Below, piece after piece: positions 1 to 8,163 of a DNA stretch of 64,000 nucleotides (positions within the stretch are counted from its first letter, which is position 1; each line of letters begins with the position of its first letter). Under the pieces are notes generated by a model. That model searched no databases. It was not told the DNA's origin and worked only from the letters and a program-made list of their open reading frames with translations. Source of the stretch: Planctomycetota bacterium (GTDB lineage: Bacteria; Planctomycetota; J058; JAJDCP01); NCBI GenBank assembly GCA_029260765.1, contig JAJDCP010000084.1:98827-162826 (forward strand). Reading direction: 5' to 3'. Both the position numbers and the translations under genes were made by a program.

Positions 1-2
1 CC

Positions 3-236
3 GATGGGGGGTGGGACACCGAGGACGAGCGGCTCCTGTTGATGGACGCCCGCGACTTCAACAAGGTCGGCGTCGGTATGGATGACTTGATCGAAGGCTA
101 TCTGCAGACGGTCTTGTCACTGACGGCGATCGACCGTATGACCGAGCGCTTGCGGACCAAGAAGGGCAACTTCCGCATGCGTTTCTTCAAATCCCTCAAT
201 CCCGACGCCGCGCTGGCAGCGGAGATCTGTTCATGA
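3..236 (+). CDS. C-terminal end of unrecognised protein (5' truncated by window)
   Basis: An open frame enters from the left edge (codon phase begins at base 3) and ends at TGA 234-236; about 77 residues are visible. The tail is basic (motif ERLRTKKGNFRMRFFKSL) and ends AAEICS. I do not recognise the family. The stop overlaps the next ATG as ATGA, so it is probably translationally coupled to the zinc hydrolase and part of one operon with it and the ATP-grasp gene. Hydrolase/ATP-grasp pairs often sit beside QEGLA (DUF1704) genes, so that is one candidate for the missing body, but nothing in the visible tail proves it. Confidence 0.6.
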   Translation, partial: DGGWDTEDERLLLMDARDFNKVGVGMDDLIEGYLQTVLSLTAIDRMTERLRTKKGNFRMRFFKSLNPDAALAAEICS

Positions 237-1360
237 ACCCCCCTGCATCCGACCGTCCCGATCCCCGCACCGCCGACAGCCTCGAGCTGCAGAACTTGCC
301 CCGCGGACAGATCCACCGCCTGCACATCGAGCTCATGCAGGACGGCCTCGGCGCACCTGTGCACCTGCCCGTGCTGGTGGCGCGCGGGCGCAAGCCCGGA
401 CCGGTATTCGGTCTGACAGCCGCTGTGCACGGCAACGAGCTCAACGGCATCCCTTTGATACAGCGGCTGTTCGGCAAGCTCGATGTCGAGAAGCTGAAAG
501 GGACGGTGGTCGGCGTATTGGCGGTCAACGTCCCGGGGCTGCGCGAGCGGCGCCGGCATCTGGTGGAAGGTCGCGACCTCAACCATCTGATGCCCGGGCG
601 GGCTGATGGCAACGTCGGGCAGGTCTTCGCCCACCGCCTGATCGACCGCATCATCAACCGCTTCAACTTCCTGATCGATCTGCACACAGCGAGCTTCGGG
701 CGTGTCAACAGCCTGTACATCCGGGCCAACATGGACGAAGAGGCGACCGCCCGCATTGCCGTGCTGATGCGGCCGCAGATCATCCTGCACAATCCTGCCT
801 CGGACAGGACTCTGCGTGGAGCGGCCATGGATCTGGGCATCCCGTCGATCACCGTGGAGATCGGCAACCCGCAACGCTTCCATAGCGACTACATCAAGAA
901 GGCCCTGACCGGTGTGCGGGCGGTGATGGCCAACGTCGGGATGGTCGCCAAGCGCAAGCTCGTCTTGGGCGCTCAACCGGTGCTGTGCCAGAGCTCCGAT
1001 TGGTTGTACACCGATCGGGGGGGCTTGCTCGAGGTGTTTCCCAAAGTCACCGACCAGCTCGAGAAAGGTGCGCTCATCGCCCAGTTGCGGAACGCTTTCG
1101 GGGATGTCATCCGTGAATACCACGCCCCCGAGACGGGCGTTGTGATCGGCAAGAGCGTCAACCCGGTCGGATACACGGGCGCCCGCATCCTGCATCTGGG
1201 CATTCCGTCCCCGGTCGAGAATGCCTTTACCCAGAAACTCACCACACAAAGGTTGCTGCTAGGCGATGCGCTTGTTCATTCTAGTCAACGACTGCCACGA
1301 CGTGACCTCGAACCAGACAACCGCAATGCTGATGCGAGCGGGCCGCCGCCGTCAGCATGA
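233..1360 (+). CDS. Succinylglutamate desuccinylase/aspartoacylase-family zinc hydrolase
   Basis: This 375-residue protein has the zinc site of the AspA/AstE branch of M14-like hydrolases: AAVHGNELNG supplies His66 and Glu69, LIDLHTASFG supplies His151, and ITVEIGNP carries the likely catalytic Glu209. Family members remove an acyl group from an N-acyl amino acid; the substrate here cannot be read from sequence. The start overlaps the upstream stop (ATGA). The last 32 or so codons overlap the start of the ATP-grasp gene by 95 nt and read as non-family sequence (ending GPPPSA), so the original stop may have been lost by a frameshift near 1260. It probably works with its neighbours on a small peptide-like or acylated metabolite. 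Confidence 0.85.
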   Translation: MNPPASDRPDPRTADSLELQNLPRGQIHRLHIELMQDGLGAPVHLPVLVARGRKPGPVFGLTAAVHGNELNGIPLIQRLFGKLDVEKLKGTVVGVLAVNVPGLRERRRHLVEGRDLNHLMPGRADGNVGQVFAHRLIDRIINRFNFLIDLHTASFGRVNSLYIRANMDEEATARIAVLMRPQIILHNPASDRTLRGAAMDLGIPSITVEIGNPQRFHSDYIKKALTGVRAVMANVGMVAKRKLVLGAQPVLCQSSDWLYTDRGGLLEVFPKVTDQLEKGALIAQLRNAFGDVIREYHAPETGVVIGKSVNPVGYTGARILHLGIPSPVENAFTQKLTTQRLLLGDALVHSSQRLPRRDLEPDNRNADASGPPPSA

Positions 1361-2240
1361 GGTGTTGGTCTGTGGGGTCGCCGATCTCGAGTTGGACGAC
1401 GCAGCCCAGGTCTGTGCCAAGAGCCGCAGGCTCGGCGACGAACAGGACCTGCAGGCCATGCTGACGGCTCTGTGTCGGGCCCCTGTCGAACGGCACTGCA
1501 TCGACAAGGGCGATGTGCTGTTGTTGCGCGTCAACCCCGCGCGCGACCGCGCACGCGACTGGGCCTACCAGACGGCGCTGCTGCTGGCGCGCTTTGCGCG
1601 CGACCGCGGTTGCGTGGTGTTGAACGATCCTGAGGGGTTGGTCCAGGCCTCGAGCAAGTTGTACCTCAGCTTGTTTCCCAGCAGTGTGCGGCCGAGAACG
1701 CTGGTCACCCACGACCCGCAGGCGCTGCGGGCTTTTGTCGAGCAGGCGGGTTCGGCGGTGCTCAAGCCTCTGCGGGGCACGCGCGGCAGCGACGTGTTCC
1801 TTGTCGAGGCCGCCCATGCGCTCAACCTCAACCAGATCATCGACGTCTTGCGGCGCAGCGACTTCGTGATCGCGCAGGAGTACCTGACCGATGCCCCGCA
1901 GGGCGATGTCCGGCTGGTTCTGCTCGAGGGGAAAGTGCTCGAGATCGATGGGACGGCCCTCGCCATCCGGCGGAGGCCGGGCGCGGGCGAATTCCGCAGC
2001 AACATCCATGCGGGGGGACGTGCCGAGGCGGCAGAGCTGACTCCCGAGCTGCGCGCCCTCGCCGAGTTGGTGGGACCGCGGCTGCGTGCCGATGGGATTT
2101 TTCTGGCGGGTCTCGATGTGGTCGGCGACCGGCTGGTGGAGATCAACGTCTTCGCCACCGGCGGTTTCCGTGATGCCGAGCTCTTCACGGGTCACGACTA
2201 CAGCGCGCGGGTGATCGAAGCCATCGAGGCGTGTGTGTAA
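1266..2240 (+). CDS. GshB/RimK-like ATP-grasp ligase
   Basis: A 324-residue protein resembling prokaryotic glutathione synthetase. The N-terminus (MRLFILVNDC) matches the start of the GshB preATP-grasp fold. The ATP-grasp core shows VLKPLRGTRGSDVFLVE around residues 165-181 (nucleotide-binding Lys167), the EFRSNIHAGG loop near 242-251, and the metal-binding VEINVFATGG near 291-300. The family joins a carboxylate to an amine with ATP; the actual substrates are unknown. It overlaps the upstream hydrolase by 95 nt, which is unusually long, yet the N-terminal homology supports this start. An intrinsic terminator lies about 155 nt after the stop, closing the operon. Confidence 0.85.
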   Translation: MRLFILVNDCHDVTSNQTTAMLMRAGRRRQHEVLVCGVADLELDDAAQVCAKSRRLGDEQDLQAMLTALCRAPVERHCIDKGDVLLLRVNPARDRARDWAYQTALLLARFARDRGCVVLNDPEGLVQASSKLYLSLFPSSVRPRTLVTHDPQALRAFVEQAGSAVLKPLRGTRGSDVFLVEAAHALNLNQIIDVLRRSDFVIAQEYLTDAPQGDVRLVLLEGKVLEIDGTALAIRRRPGAGEFRSNIHAGGRAEAAELTPELRALAELVGPRLRADGIFLAGLDVVGDRLVEINVFATGGFRDAELFTGHDYSARVIEAIEACV

Positions 2241-2394
2241 ACCTGCCTTGGCAGCTTTACACAGTCAGGGCTCGGCAACCCCCTGCAGACGCCGAGCCAA
2301 CTCTGGCACGCGCTATGCTCTCTTGTTCCGCGACAGTTATGGGGCACCCGTCATCCCCTGATCGACCCCCTCCAACAGGCGGGGACCCACTGTC

Positions 2395-2423
2395 GGCCGG
2401 CCTGGGTGGGCCGGCCATTTTTT
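2395..2423 (+). terminator. Intrinsic terminator
   Basis: A perfect 8-bp GGCCGGCC stem (2395-2402 with 2409-2416) with a 6-nt loop is followed by A and six T (2418-2423). It lies downstream of the ATP-grasp gene and 4 nt before the stop of the converging SGNH gene, so it serves the + strand operon. Confidence 0.85.
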
Positions 2424-2426
2424 GAA

Positions 2427-3971
2427 CTACTGCCCCAGACGCTCGGGGAAGTCGCGGCGCAGCAGCCCCGAGAGAGCCTCGGCCAGGGCTTTGCCAGCCA
2501 GCTCGTTGCCGGGCGCGCTCCAGTGGTTGTCGTTCGGCTGGTGCATCAAAGCGGAGTCGCCGGCAGCCAGGAAGGCGTCTGTCAAGTCGATGCAGTCGAT
2601 GCCGAGCTCGCGGCAGAATTCCGCCAGCTTCCGTTGCGGCAGCAACAGGTCGTAGGCCTCGGCATCCAAACCCTCGGCCTCGACCACCTCGGCCAGGAAG
2701 CTCGGCGAGGTTTGGACGATGTCCGGGCAGATCACCAGATAGAGCGGCAGGCCGCGCTCTTTACAGGCTGACTGCATCGAGGTCAGCGCGCCAAAGGTGT
2801 GCTGCCAGGCGCGCACCACCTTGCTGCTCGGATCACGGGCGCAGATGTCCAGATGGCCCGCTTCGTGGTGGATGAAGTCCGCCCGGCTGCGGGTCTCGGG
2901 GAGCTCTGCGACGGCGTACCAGAACTCCCGCTCGCCACGCTCGAGCTGGGTCAGGTCGAAGTACTCGCCTCGGTCGATCTGCTGCTGCTCTCGGCGGCGA
3001 CGCTTCATCGTCTTGTAGATCTGGTAGACCGAATACCAGGTCTTGTACAGGGGACTGATCTGCTCGTAGCCCTCGGTGATGTCGTTGCCGAGATAGACTC
3101 CGACCACGACCGCGTCGGGCGTATACTCGAAGGCCTGCTGGCGCAAGACCTCGAGGTATTCGACGGGGCTGTTGGCGTTGATGCCGAAGTTGTACATCTG
3201 CACGGGGCCAAGCGCTGCGACCAGCTCACGCTCCGTCCAGGAGATGATCCCGAAGCGACGCGGCACATAACCCACGAAGAAGGAGTCACCGATCCCGACG
3301 ACCCGCAGGGAATCGCCGGAATCACGGCTGAATTCCCGGTCGTTGTAGCCCAGACTGTTGGGGGCCTGGCCGAAAATCGGGGCCCGCAGCAGATTCGAAA
3401 AGGGGGTCACCGCGCCCATCCGCGGGAAGGGGAAGTTGGCAAAACGCATACACAGCTGCAGGCTTCCCTCGACCATCACCAGTCCGAGAAGCAGGCTGAG
3501 CAGCAGCTTATCGATCCGCAACAGCCCGGGACGTCCGCACCAATACGTGAAAGCCCGCTGCAGTGTGCGCGGGAAACACAGCAGCAAGCGGTGCAAGGCC
3601 ATGAAACCGAAGACATGCAGGGCCATGCGGGTCTCGATCCCATGGCGCGATCCGAACACCGAGGCGAGGAACGCACCCGTGGCAAGCAGCAACAGCCAAC
3701 GGAAATAGGCGGCCTGTTGGAAGAAGGGCCGACCTGTCAAAGGCGTGGCGGCCAACCGCTTGCCTGCCAGCAACGCCAGGGGCAGCAGGCCGACGCCCAG
3801 CAAGGCTGCGAGCAGCTGATCCGTTCCAGGGCTCCCAACAGTCTGCCAGCTCTGCCAGGCGCGATCGGCAAAGCTCCCCCCGAGCCCGGCGGCGGGCAGG
3901 GCCATGATCAGCTGAAACAGGCGGAAACCGGCACCGGGCAGGGGACCGGAAGGGGCAGCAGTCTTGCTCAT
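2427..3971 (-). CDS. Membrane-anchored SGNH/GDSL hydrolase (AlgX/AlgJ-like active site)
   Basis: A 514-residue protein. The first 180 or so residues contain several hydrophobic segments, followed by an SGNH domain. Block I is GIGDSFFVGY (nucleophile Ser230), block III is YLGNDITEG (Asn296), and the last block reads NDNHWSAPGN (Asp481, His483), the D-x-H-W form seen in AlgX/AlgJ-type O-acetyltransferases and related hydrolases rather than the usual D-x-x-H. It probably transfers or removes an acyl group from a cell-surface polymer. The start at 3971 (MSKTAAP) has GAGAAG just upstream; a longer frame to 4097 lacks support. It is divergent from the deiminase gene. Confidence 0.75.
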   Translation of the reverse strand: MSKTAAPSGPLPGAGFRLFQLIMALPAAGLGGSFADRAWQSWQTVGSPGTDQLLAALLGVGLLPLALLAGKRLAATPLTGRPFFQQAAYFRWLLLLATGAFLASVFGSRHGIETRMALHVFGFMALHRLLLCFPRTLQRAFTYWCGRPGLLRIDKLLLSLLLGLVMVEGSLQLCMRFANFPFPRMGAVTPFSNLLRAPIFGQAPNSLGYNDREFSRDSGDSLRVVGIGDSFFVGYVPRRFGIISWTERELVAALGPVQMYNFGINANSPVEYLEVLRQQAFEYTPDAVVVGVYLGNDITEGYEQISPLYKTWYSVYQIYKTMKRRRREQQQIDRGEYFDLTQLERGEREFWYAVAELPETRSRADFIHHEAGHLDICARDPSSKVVRAWQHTFGALTSMQSACKERGLPLYLVICPDIVQTSPSFLAEVVEAEGLDAEAYDLLLPQRKLAEFCRELGIDCIDLTDAFLAAGDSALMHQPNDNHWSAPGNELAGKALAEALSGLLRRDFPERLGQ

Positions 3972-4012
3972 GATCTTCTCACAGCGACGGACCCGCCATT
4001 GTAGTGCCGCAC

Positions 4013-4036
4013 AACGACCCACGCCAGCGGGTCGTT
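4013..4036. promoter_or_regulatory. 8-bp inverted repeat between divergent genes
   Basis: AACGACCC (4013-4020) and GGGTCGTT (4029-4036) are perfectly complementary with an 8-nt spacer. It sits in the 241-bp gap between the divergent SGNH and deiminase genes, where an operator controlling either direction would lie. It could also be an RNA hairpin in a leader. No protein that binds it can be named. Confidence 0.4.
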
Positions 4037-4212
4037 TCTGGGACGAAAAACGAGCACGAATTTGGATTGTTGCATCCACTGGACACTTTGATGACACAGT
4101 CGCTTGCTGGCAGCGGTATTTTCAGCCTGCGGAGGGGGGCGACTGTTTCCTTCCGGGAGGTTCAGAGACAACGCCTGCGACGTTCCCTGTCTGGGGAGCC
4201 TGGGGGAAAGCA

Positions 4213-6129
4213 ATGCGCATGAACCAGCTGTGGCGATGGGCGCCTGTGCTGTGCGGTCTGTGGCTGTGTGGCTGTTTGGATAGCGGGGGAGGCGGCTCTT
4301 CGGGTTCTTCTGCCCCGACGAGCAACGGAACGATCCAACCGTCGAATCCGACCACGCCGACGACGCCGACGACGCCAACGACGCCAACGACGCCAACGAC
4401 GCCAACGACCCCGACGACGCCAACGACGCCAACGACTCCGACGACTCCGACGACTCCGACCGGGGTCATCGTGGACCTCGATGTCGACACCGATCGCGAT
4501 GGCAGCGTCGAGAACACCAGCGACGACGACAACAACGAGGAGCTCTGGTCGACGGCCGCAGGCGCGGTTTTCTACCACAACCTCGATGATGACGACAACA
4601 ATGGCAGCATCGACTGCGACGACAGCTCACTGAACGGTGCCGCCGACGCCCTCGACCTCGCGCGCCTGGTGGTGCGCCAGTCGAGTGGCCTGAGTGGGGC
4701 AACCGTCAGCATCGAGGTCGCCAGCGCGGCGCGGGGGAACATCCGTATCTTCCAACGCAATGGCAGCAGCTGGACTTCGGTGTATGCGACGGGCGCTTCT
4801 TTCACTCTGGCGGCCAGCACTCTGAGCGCGGGCGATATCGAGTTGGGCCTTGAAGGCAATGAACGCCTGTCCCCCACTTGGGATGGACAAGTGCAGCTCA
4901 CGCTGACGATCCGCGACTCTTCGGGCGTGCTGCAGGGTACGGATGTCGTCCGCCTGCGCTGTGCACCCTGGCTGATGGCGACCAATCTGTGGTCTGTTGA
5001 AGAGCTGCACGTGGTCGATGACGACCAGTACAACCAGCCTTTCCGCACGACTCTGCAGCAGGCATGCACCGCCGGTGGCATCTTGTACCGCGAGGCGCCC
5101 GGTTCGCAATATGGCTATGACATCTGGCTGCAGGATTCCTCCGAGCCCGGGATCATCTATCTCCCGGACGCGGCGGGCACCCGCCGGCGGGTCGACAGCG
5201 TCCTGCAATGCGCCCGCTACCGGCCGGTCGACGACTGGTGCGAGGACGTGCTCTTCGGCCCCGAGTTCGACTTCGTCGACCGTTTCGGCAGCAGCCAGGG
5301 CTCGCTGAACTACGGGGGCAACCTCGAGATCGTGCCTCCCCACAACGTCCCTGGTGGCGCCAGCTATCCCTGGGGCCGGGTCGCCATAGGGGGCGGCACC
5401 TCCAACCTGCTCGCAGGCAATGGTTCGATCACCCGTACCATGGACAGCGCCTACCACGAGTACTTCGAAGCCAACGGCTACCAGAGCGACGTGCTGGAGA
5501 TCTCCACCGAATGGCTGGCCGTCGGCCACCTCGACGAGCACACCAGCTTCATCCCAGCCCCGGGCACGGCACGTGGATGGGTGTTGGCGCTGGGAATGCC
5601 CTCGGTCGCCTACGCAGATCTGCAGGCCGTGGCCGCTGCCGGCGGAGGCAACCTGCCCGTCTTCAACAACCGGGGCAACCACGAGCGAACCGTCAACGCG
5701 ATCCTCGGCGACGTCAGCCTGATGAACCTCAACAGTGAGGTGCAGGCGAAGATGGACGCGATCAAGCAGAAGTTCAAGACCGAGATCGGCCTGACCGACG
5801 CCGAGATCATCGAACTGCCCGTGCTCTTCGAAGACGCAGGCGGTGGCTACGGGGTGGCCTACAACCCGGGCGTGGTCAACATGGTAGTGATGCCGACGGC
5901 CAACAACGGCATCCAGCTGGTGGTGCCCGATCCCGAAGGCCCCGATCTGCCGACCGACGTCTGGCAGGACACTGTCCGCACCAAGCTCGAAGCCCTGGGG
6001 ACGGCCGCGAATCCCGTCACCGTCTGGTTCGCCGATGTTTTCTATTCGTACCACGTCAACCTGGGCGAAGCCCACTGTGGCACCAACACCGTCCGCACCC
6101 CGCCGGCGATGGATTGGTGGAACCAGTAA
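4213..6129 (+). CDS. Peptidyl-arginine deiminase (PAD)-type lipoprotein
   Basis: This 638-residue protein converts peptidyl-arginine to citrulline if active. It starts with a lipoprotein signal ending LCGC (lipid Cys21), then a (TTP)12 linker at residues 47-82. The middle domain begins VDLDVDTDRDG with Asp-rich loops, like the calcium-binding PAD_M domain. The catalytic domain shows all four active-site residues of human PAD4: IWLQDSSEP (Asp308 for D350), VGHLDEHTS (His439 and Asp441 for H471 and D473) and GEAHCGTN (Cys622 for C645), at similar spacing. Start at 4213 follows GGGGGAAAG. A HEAT-like gene follows after 26 nt. It is predicted to be anchored on the cell surface or periplasmic face. 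Such PADs are known in some bacteria but are uncommon. Confidence 0.9.
   Translation: MRMNQLWRWAPVLCGLWLCGCLDSGGGGSSGSSAPTSNGTIQPSNPTTPTTPTTPTTPTTPTTPTTPTTPTTPTTPTTPTTPTGVIVDLDVDTDRDGSVENTSDDDNNEELWSTAAGAVFYHNLDDDDNNGSIDCDDSSLNGAADALDLARLVVRQSSGLSGATVSIEVASAARGNIRIFQRNGSSWTSVYATGASFTLAASTLSAGDIELGLEGNERLSPTWDGQVQLTLTIRDSSGVLQGTDVVRLRCAPWLMATNLWSVEELHVVDDDQYNQPFRTTLQQACTAGGILYREAPGSQYGYDIWLQDSSEPGIIYLPDAAGTRRRVDSVLQCARYRPVDDWCEDVLFGPEFDFVDRFGSSQGSLNYGGNLEIVPPHNVPGGASYPWGRVAIGGGTSNLLAGNGSITRTMDSAYHEYFEANGYQSDVLEISTEWLAVGHLDEHTSFIPAPGTARGWVLALGMPSVAYADLQAVAAAGGGNLPVFNNRGNHERTVNAILGDVSLMNLNSEVQAKMDAIKQKFKTEIGLTDAEIIELPVLFEDAGGGYGVAYNPGVVNMVVMPTANNGIQLVVPDPEGPDLPTDVWQDTVRTKLEALGTAANPVTVWFADVFYSYHVNLGEAHCGTNTVRTPPAMDWWNQ
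4351..4458 (+). repeat. Twelve 9-bp units encoding Thr-Thr-Pro
   Basis: Twelve consecutive 9-bp units (consensus acgacgccr, varying mostly at third codon positions) encode the linker between lipid anchor and catalytic part of the deiminase. In-frame expansion or contraction would change linker length only. Confidence 0.9.
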
Positions 6130-6155
6130 GCGCCAGCCACGAACGGAGATTCCCG

Positions 6156-7211
6156 ATGAGATGCCCTGCACTTCTCCTGGTCCTCGGCCTGGCCCTGCAC
6201 GCCGGTGCCCAGCAGACGGCCCTCGATGCGGCCCTCGATAACCTCGCCGCGCAACCCCCTGGTGCTGCCGAGAGCTATCTCGAAGCCCGTGCGGCAGTCC
6301 TTGAGCTCGGTCCCGCTGCCCAGGCTGGGTTGCAAGCCGTAGCTGGCGACGCTACCAACAGCTGGCAGCGCCGCATCGTGGCGGCCGCCTGTGCGCTGCA
6401 CCTGAGCGACCCCGAGCTGGCCGCAGCGGTGGCGGCCCCCCGCGGCCTCGATCCGGACACCTACGCCCGCTTCCGTCGTCCCCAACCCTTGTGCGAACCC
6501 GACCTGGTGCGCTGTGGTGCGGCCGCGGTTCCTTTGTTCATCGAGCGCTTCCACTGGACCTTGGACGCCTACAGTTTCTCGCCCGGCGAAGCCGGTGTGC
6601 GGGAGCGTGAGGTCTATCAGCGTGGCCTGTTGGCGGCGGTCGGCCGGCTCGGCGATGCCGGTGCCGCCCGCTTTCTGCGCGGCGTGCTGCAGGGGCTCGA
6701 TCAGCCTCTACCGTGCCGGCGCCAAGCAGCCCTCGGTCTGGCCCAGACGGCCGCGGAAGGCGCGCTGGCCGAGCTGTTGGCGTGGGTGGACGATACCCAG
6801 CAGGACCGCCTGCTGCGCGAGGCCTGTGCCCGTGGTCTGGGCCACATCCCCAGCCTCAACGCTGCGCAGGCCATCGCCGAGCGCCTGCAGCTCGCAGAGC
6901 CGTCGGTGCGCCGTGGGCTGCTGAGCGCTCTGGGCAGCCTGGGAAGCTCGTGGGGCTGGCAGGCCCGGCTGCGCAACGAACCCGATCTGCTCAGCAGCGC
7001 CGACCTGGTTCGCGAGAGCTGCTCTCTCAGCCTGCTGCAAGCCCTGGCCGACTATCCTGAGGAAGCGGAGACCATCGGCAGCGGCCTGGCGATGACCGCC
7101 TGGCCCGCAAGCCTGGCGGGCCTGGAAGCCTTGCTGGAGGGAACCCCTGAGCAGAGCCGGGCCGCCGCACAGGTTCTGCCCCTGCTGCAGAGCGCCCTCG
7201 CCCGGCAATGA
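6156..7211 (+). CDS. Secreted HEAT-like repeat protein
   Basis: A 351-residue protein with a signal peptide (MRCPALLLVLGLALHAGAQQ) and an Ala/Leu-rich all-helical body with recurring pairs such as RFLRGVLQG and AELLAWVDD, as in HEAT or Armadillo-like scaffolds. The start is set by GGAG 8 nt upstream of ATG 6156. It follows the deiminase stop by 26 nt and is probably cotranscribed, so it may bind the deiminase or its targets. No catalytic motif is visible. The downstream gene converges. Confidence 0.65.
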   Translation: MRCPALLLVLGLALHAGAQQTALDAALDNLAAQPPGAAESYLEARAAVLELGPAAQAGLQAVAGDATNSWQRRIVAAACALHLSDPELAAAVAAPRGLDPDTYARFRRPQPLCEPDLVRCGAAAVPLFIERFHWTLDAYSFSPGEAGVREREVYQRGLLAAVGRLGDAGAARFLRGVLQGLDQPLPCRRQAALGLAQTAAEGALAELLAWVDDTQQDRLLREACARGLGHIPSLNAAQAIAERLQLAEPSVRRGLLSALGSLGSSWGWQARLRNEPDLLSSADLVRESCSLSLLQALADYPEEAETIGSGLAMTAWPASLAGLEALLEGTPEQSRAAAQVLPLLQSALARQ

Positions 7212-7266
7212 TGGCTGAAGCCTTGCCATCCCTCCCTTGAACCCCCGCACAGCCTCTGCTGCGTGG

Positions 7267-8163
7267 TCAACGATCGTGGGTCGACCCCGGGCCGACAAGA
7301 CGCTGCATGACACGATCGGTCCGACGACGCATCCGCTGGAGGCGATAGATCCAGGGAGCAGACCCTGGGAAGCGCTGTAGGATGAATTGGCGTGCCCAGG
7401 GCAGCAGTCCCCGGGCATAGCGCCAGCCTGACAGATGTTTGGCGAGAATGCGCATGCAGCAGAGCGCTCGGGTTCCGTCAGCGATGTTCTGCTTGTGCAG
7501 ATTGCCGGCGTGGAAGCGGTAACGCGCCGTGGACGCTTCGATCTTTGCGAAAGACCGGCCGCTCTGGCACAGTGCCTGGACGGTGCGCAGCGCCATGTCC
7601 CAATCTTCCACCGAGCGCAGGGTTGGATCGAAGAGCCCGACACGATGGAGCAGGAAGTCGGCGTGCCAGAACATCGTCGGGCTGTTCATGCAGTTGTGTT
7701 GCAGCAAACTCGCGTACAACGCCTCGGCCGTGGCGTGCTGCGGTGGCCCCTTGAGCTGGGGCCTGCGGCCATCCTCGAAGATCAGCTCAAAGGCCGAGAA
7801 CACGAAGGGGGTCTCCTCCGTGCAGGCTGCCACCCGTAGCGCCAGACTGCGCGGAGTCAGCAGGTCGTCGCTGTGGATGATCGTGACGTGCTCGCACGCT
7901 TGTTGGGCCATGCCCGCTCGGAGGCCGTAATTGACCGCGCTGCAGGAACCTGCGTGCGCTTGCTGGCATACGAGCAGGCGCGGATCGTGCTGGGCTTCTT
8001 CCTGCAGCCAGGGCCACAGCCCGTCACTGCTGCCGTCGTCGACCACCACGTGTAGATAGTCCCGCCAGGTCTGCGCGCGCACCGAGCGCAGAGTCTCGGC
8101 CAACAGGGTCTGGCGTGGACTGTCGTAGGTGGAATAGACAGGGGTGACGACGAGGACCGTCAC
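7267..8163 (-). CDS. Family 2 glycosyltransferase
   Basis: A 298-residue GT2 enzyme. It starts TVLVVTPVYSTYDS, has the nucleotide-binding VVVDDGSSDG and the metal-binding IIHSDD (DxD-type) motif, then RSVEDWDMALR, the ED acid typical of the catalytic base region. It lacks membrane segments, so it should act in the cytoplasm on an activated sugar. I place the start at GTG 8163, which overlaps the upstream stop as GTGA; a longer frame to 8268 would run inside the upstream gene. Translational coupling suggests the enzyme modifies the surface protein encoded just before it, or that protein's anchor. Confidence 0.8.
   Translation of the reverse strand: MTVLVVTPVYSTYDSPRQTLLAETLRSVRAQTWRDYLHVVVDDGSSDGLWPWLQEEAQHDPRLLVCQQAHAGSCSAVNYGLRAGMAQQACEHVTIIHSDDLLTPRSLALRVAACTEETPFVFSAFELIFEDGRRPQLKGPPQHATAEALYASLLQHNCMNSPTMFWHADFLLHRVGLFDPTLRSVEDWDMALRTVQALCQSGRSFAKIEASTARYRFHAGNLHKQNIADGTRALCCMRILAKHLSGWRYARGLLPWARQFILQRFPGSAPWIYRLQRMRRRTDRVMQRLVGPGSTHDR

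Noticed and set aside
4627..6171. Long minus-strand frame opposite the deiminase
   Set aside because: Antisense shadow; the + strand has catalytic motifs and a lipobox.
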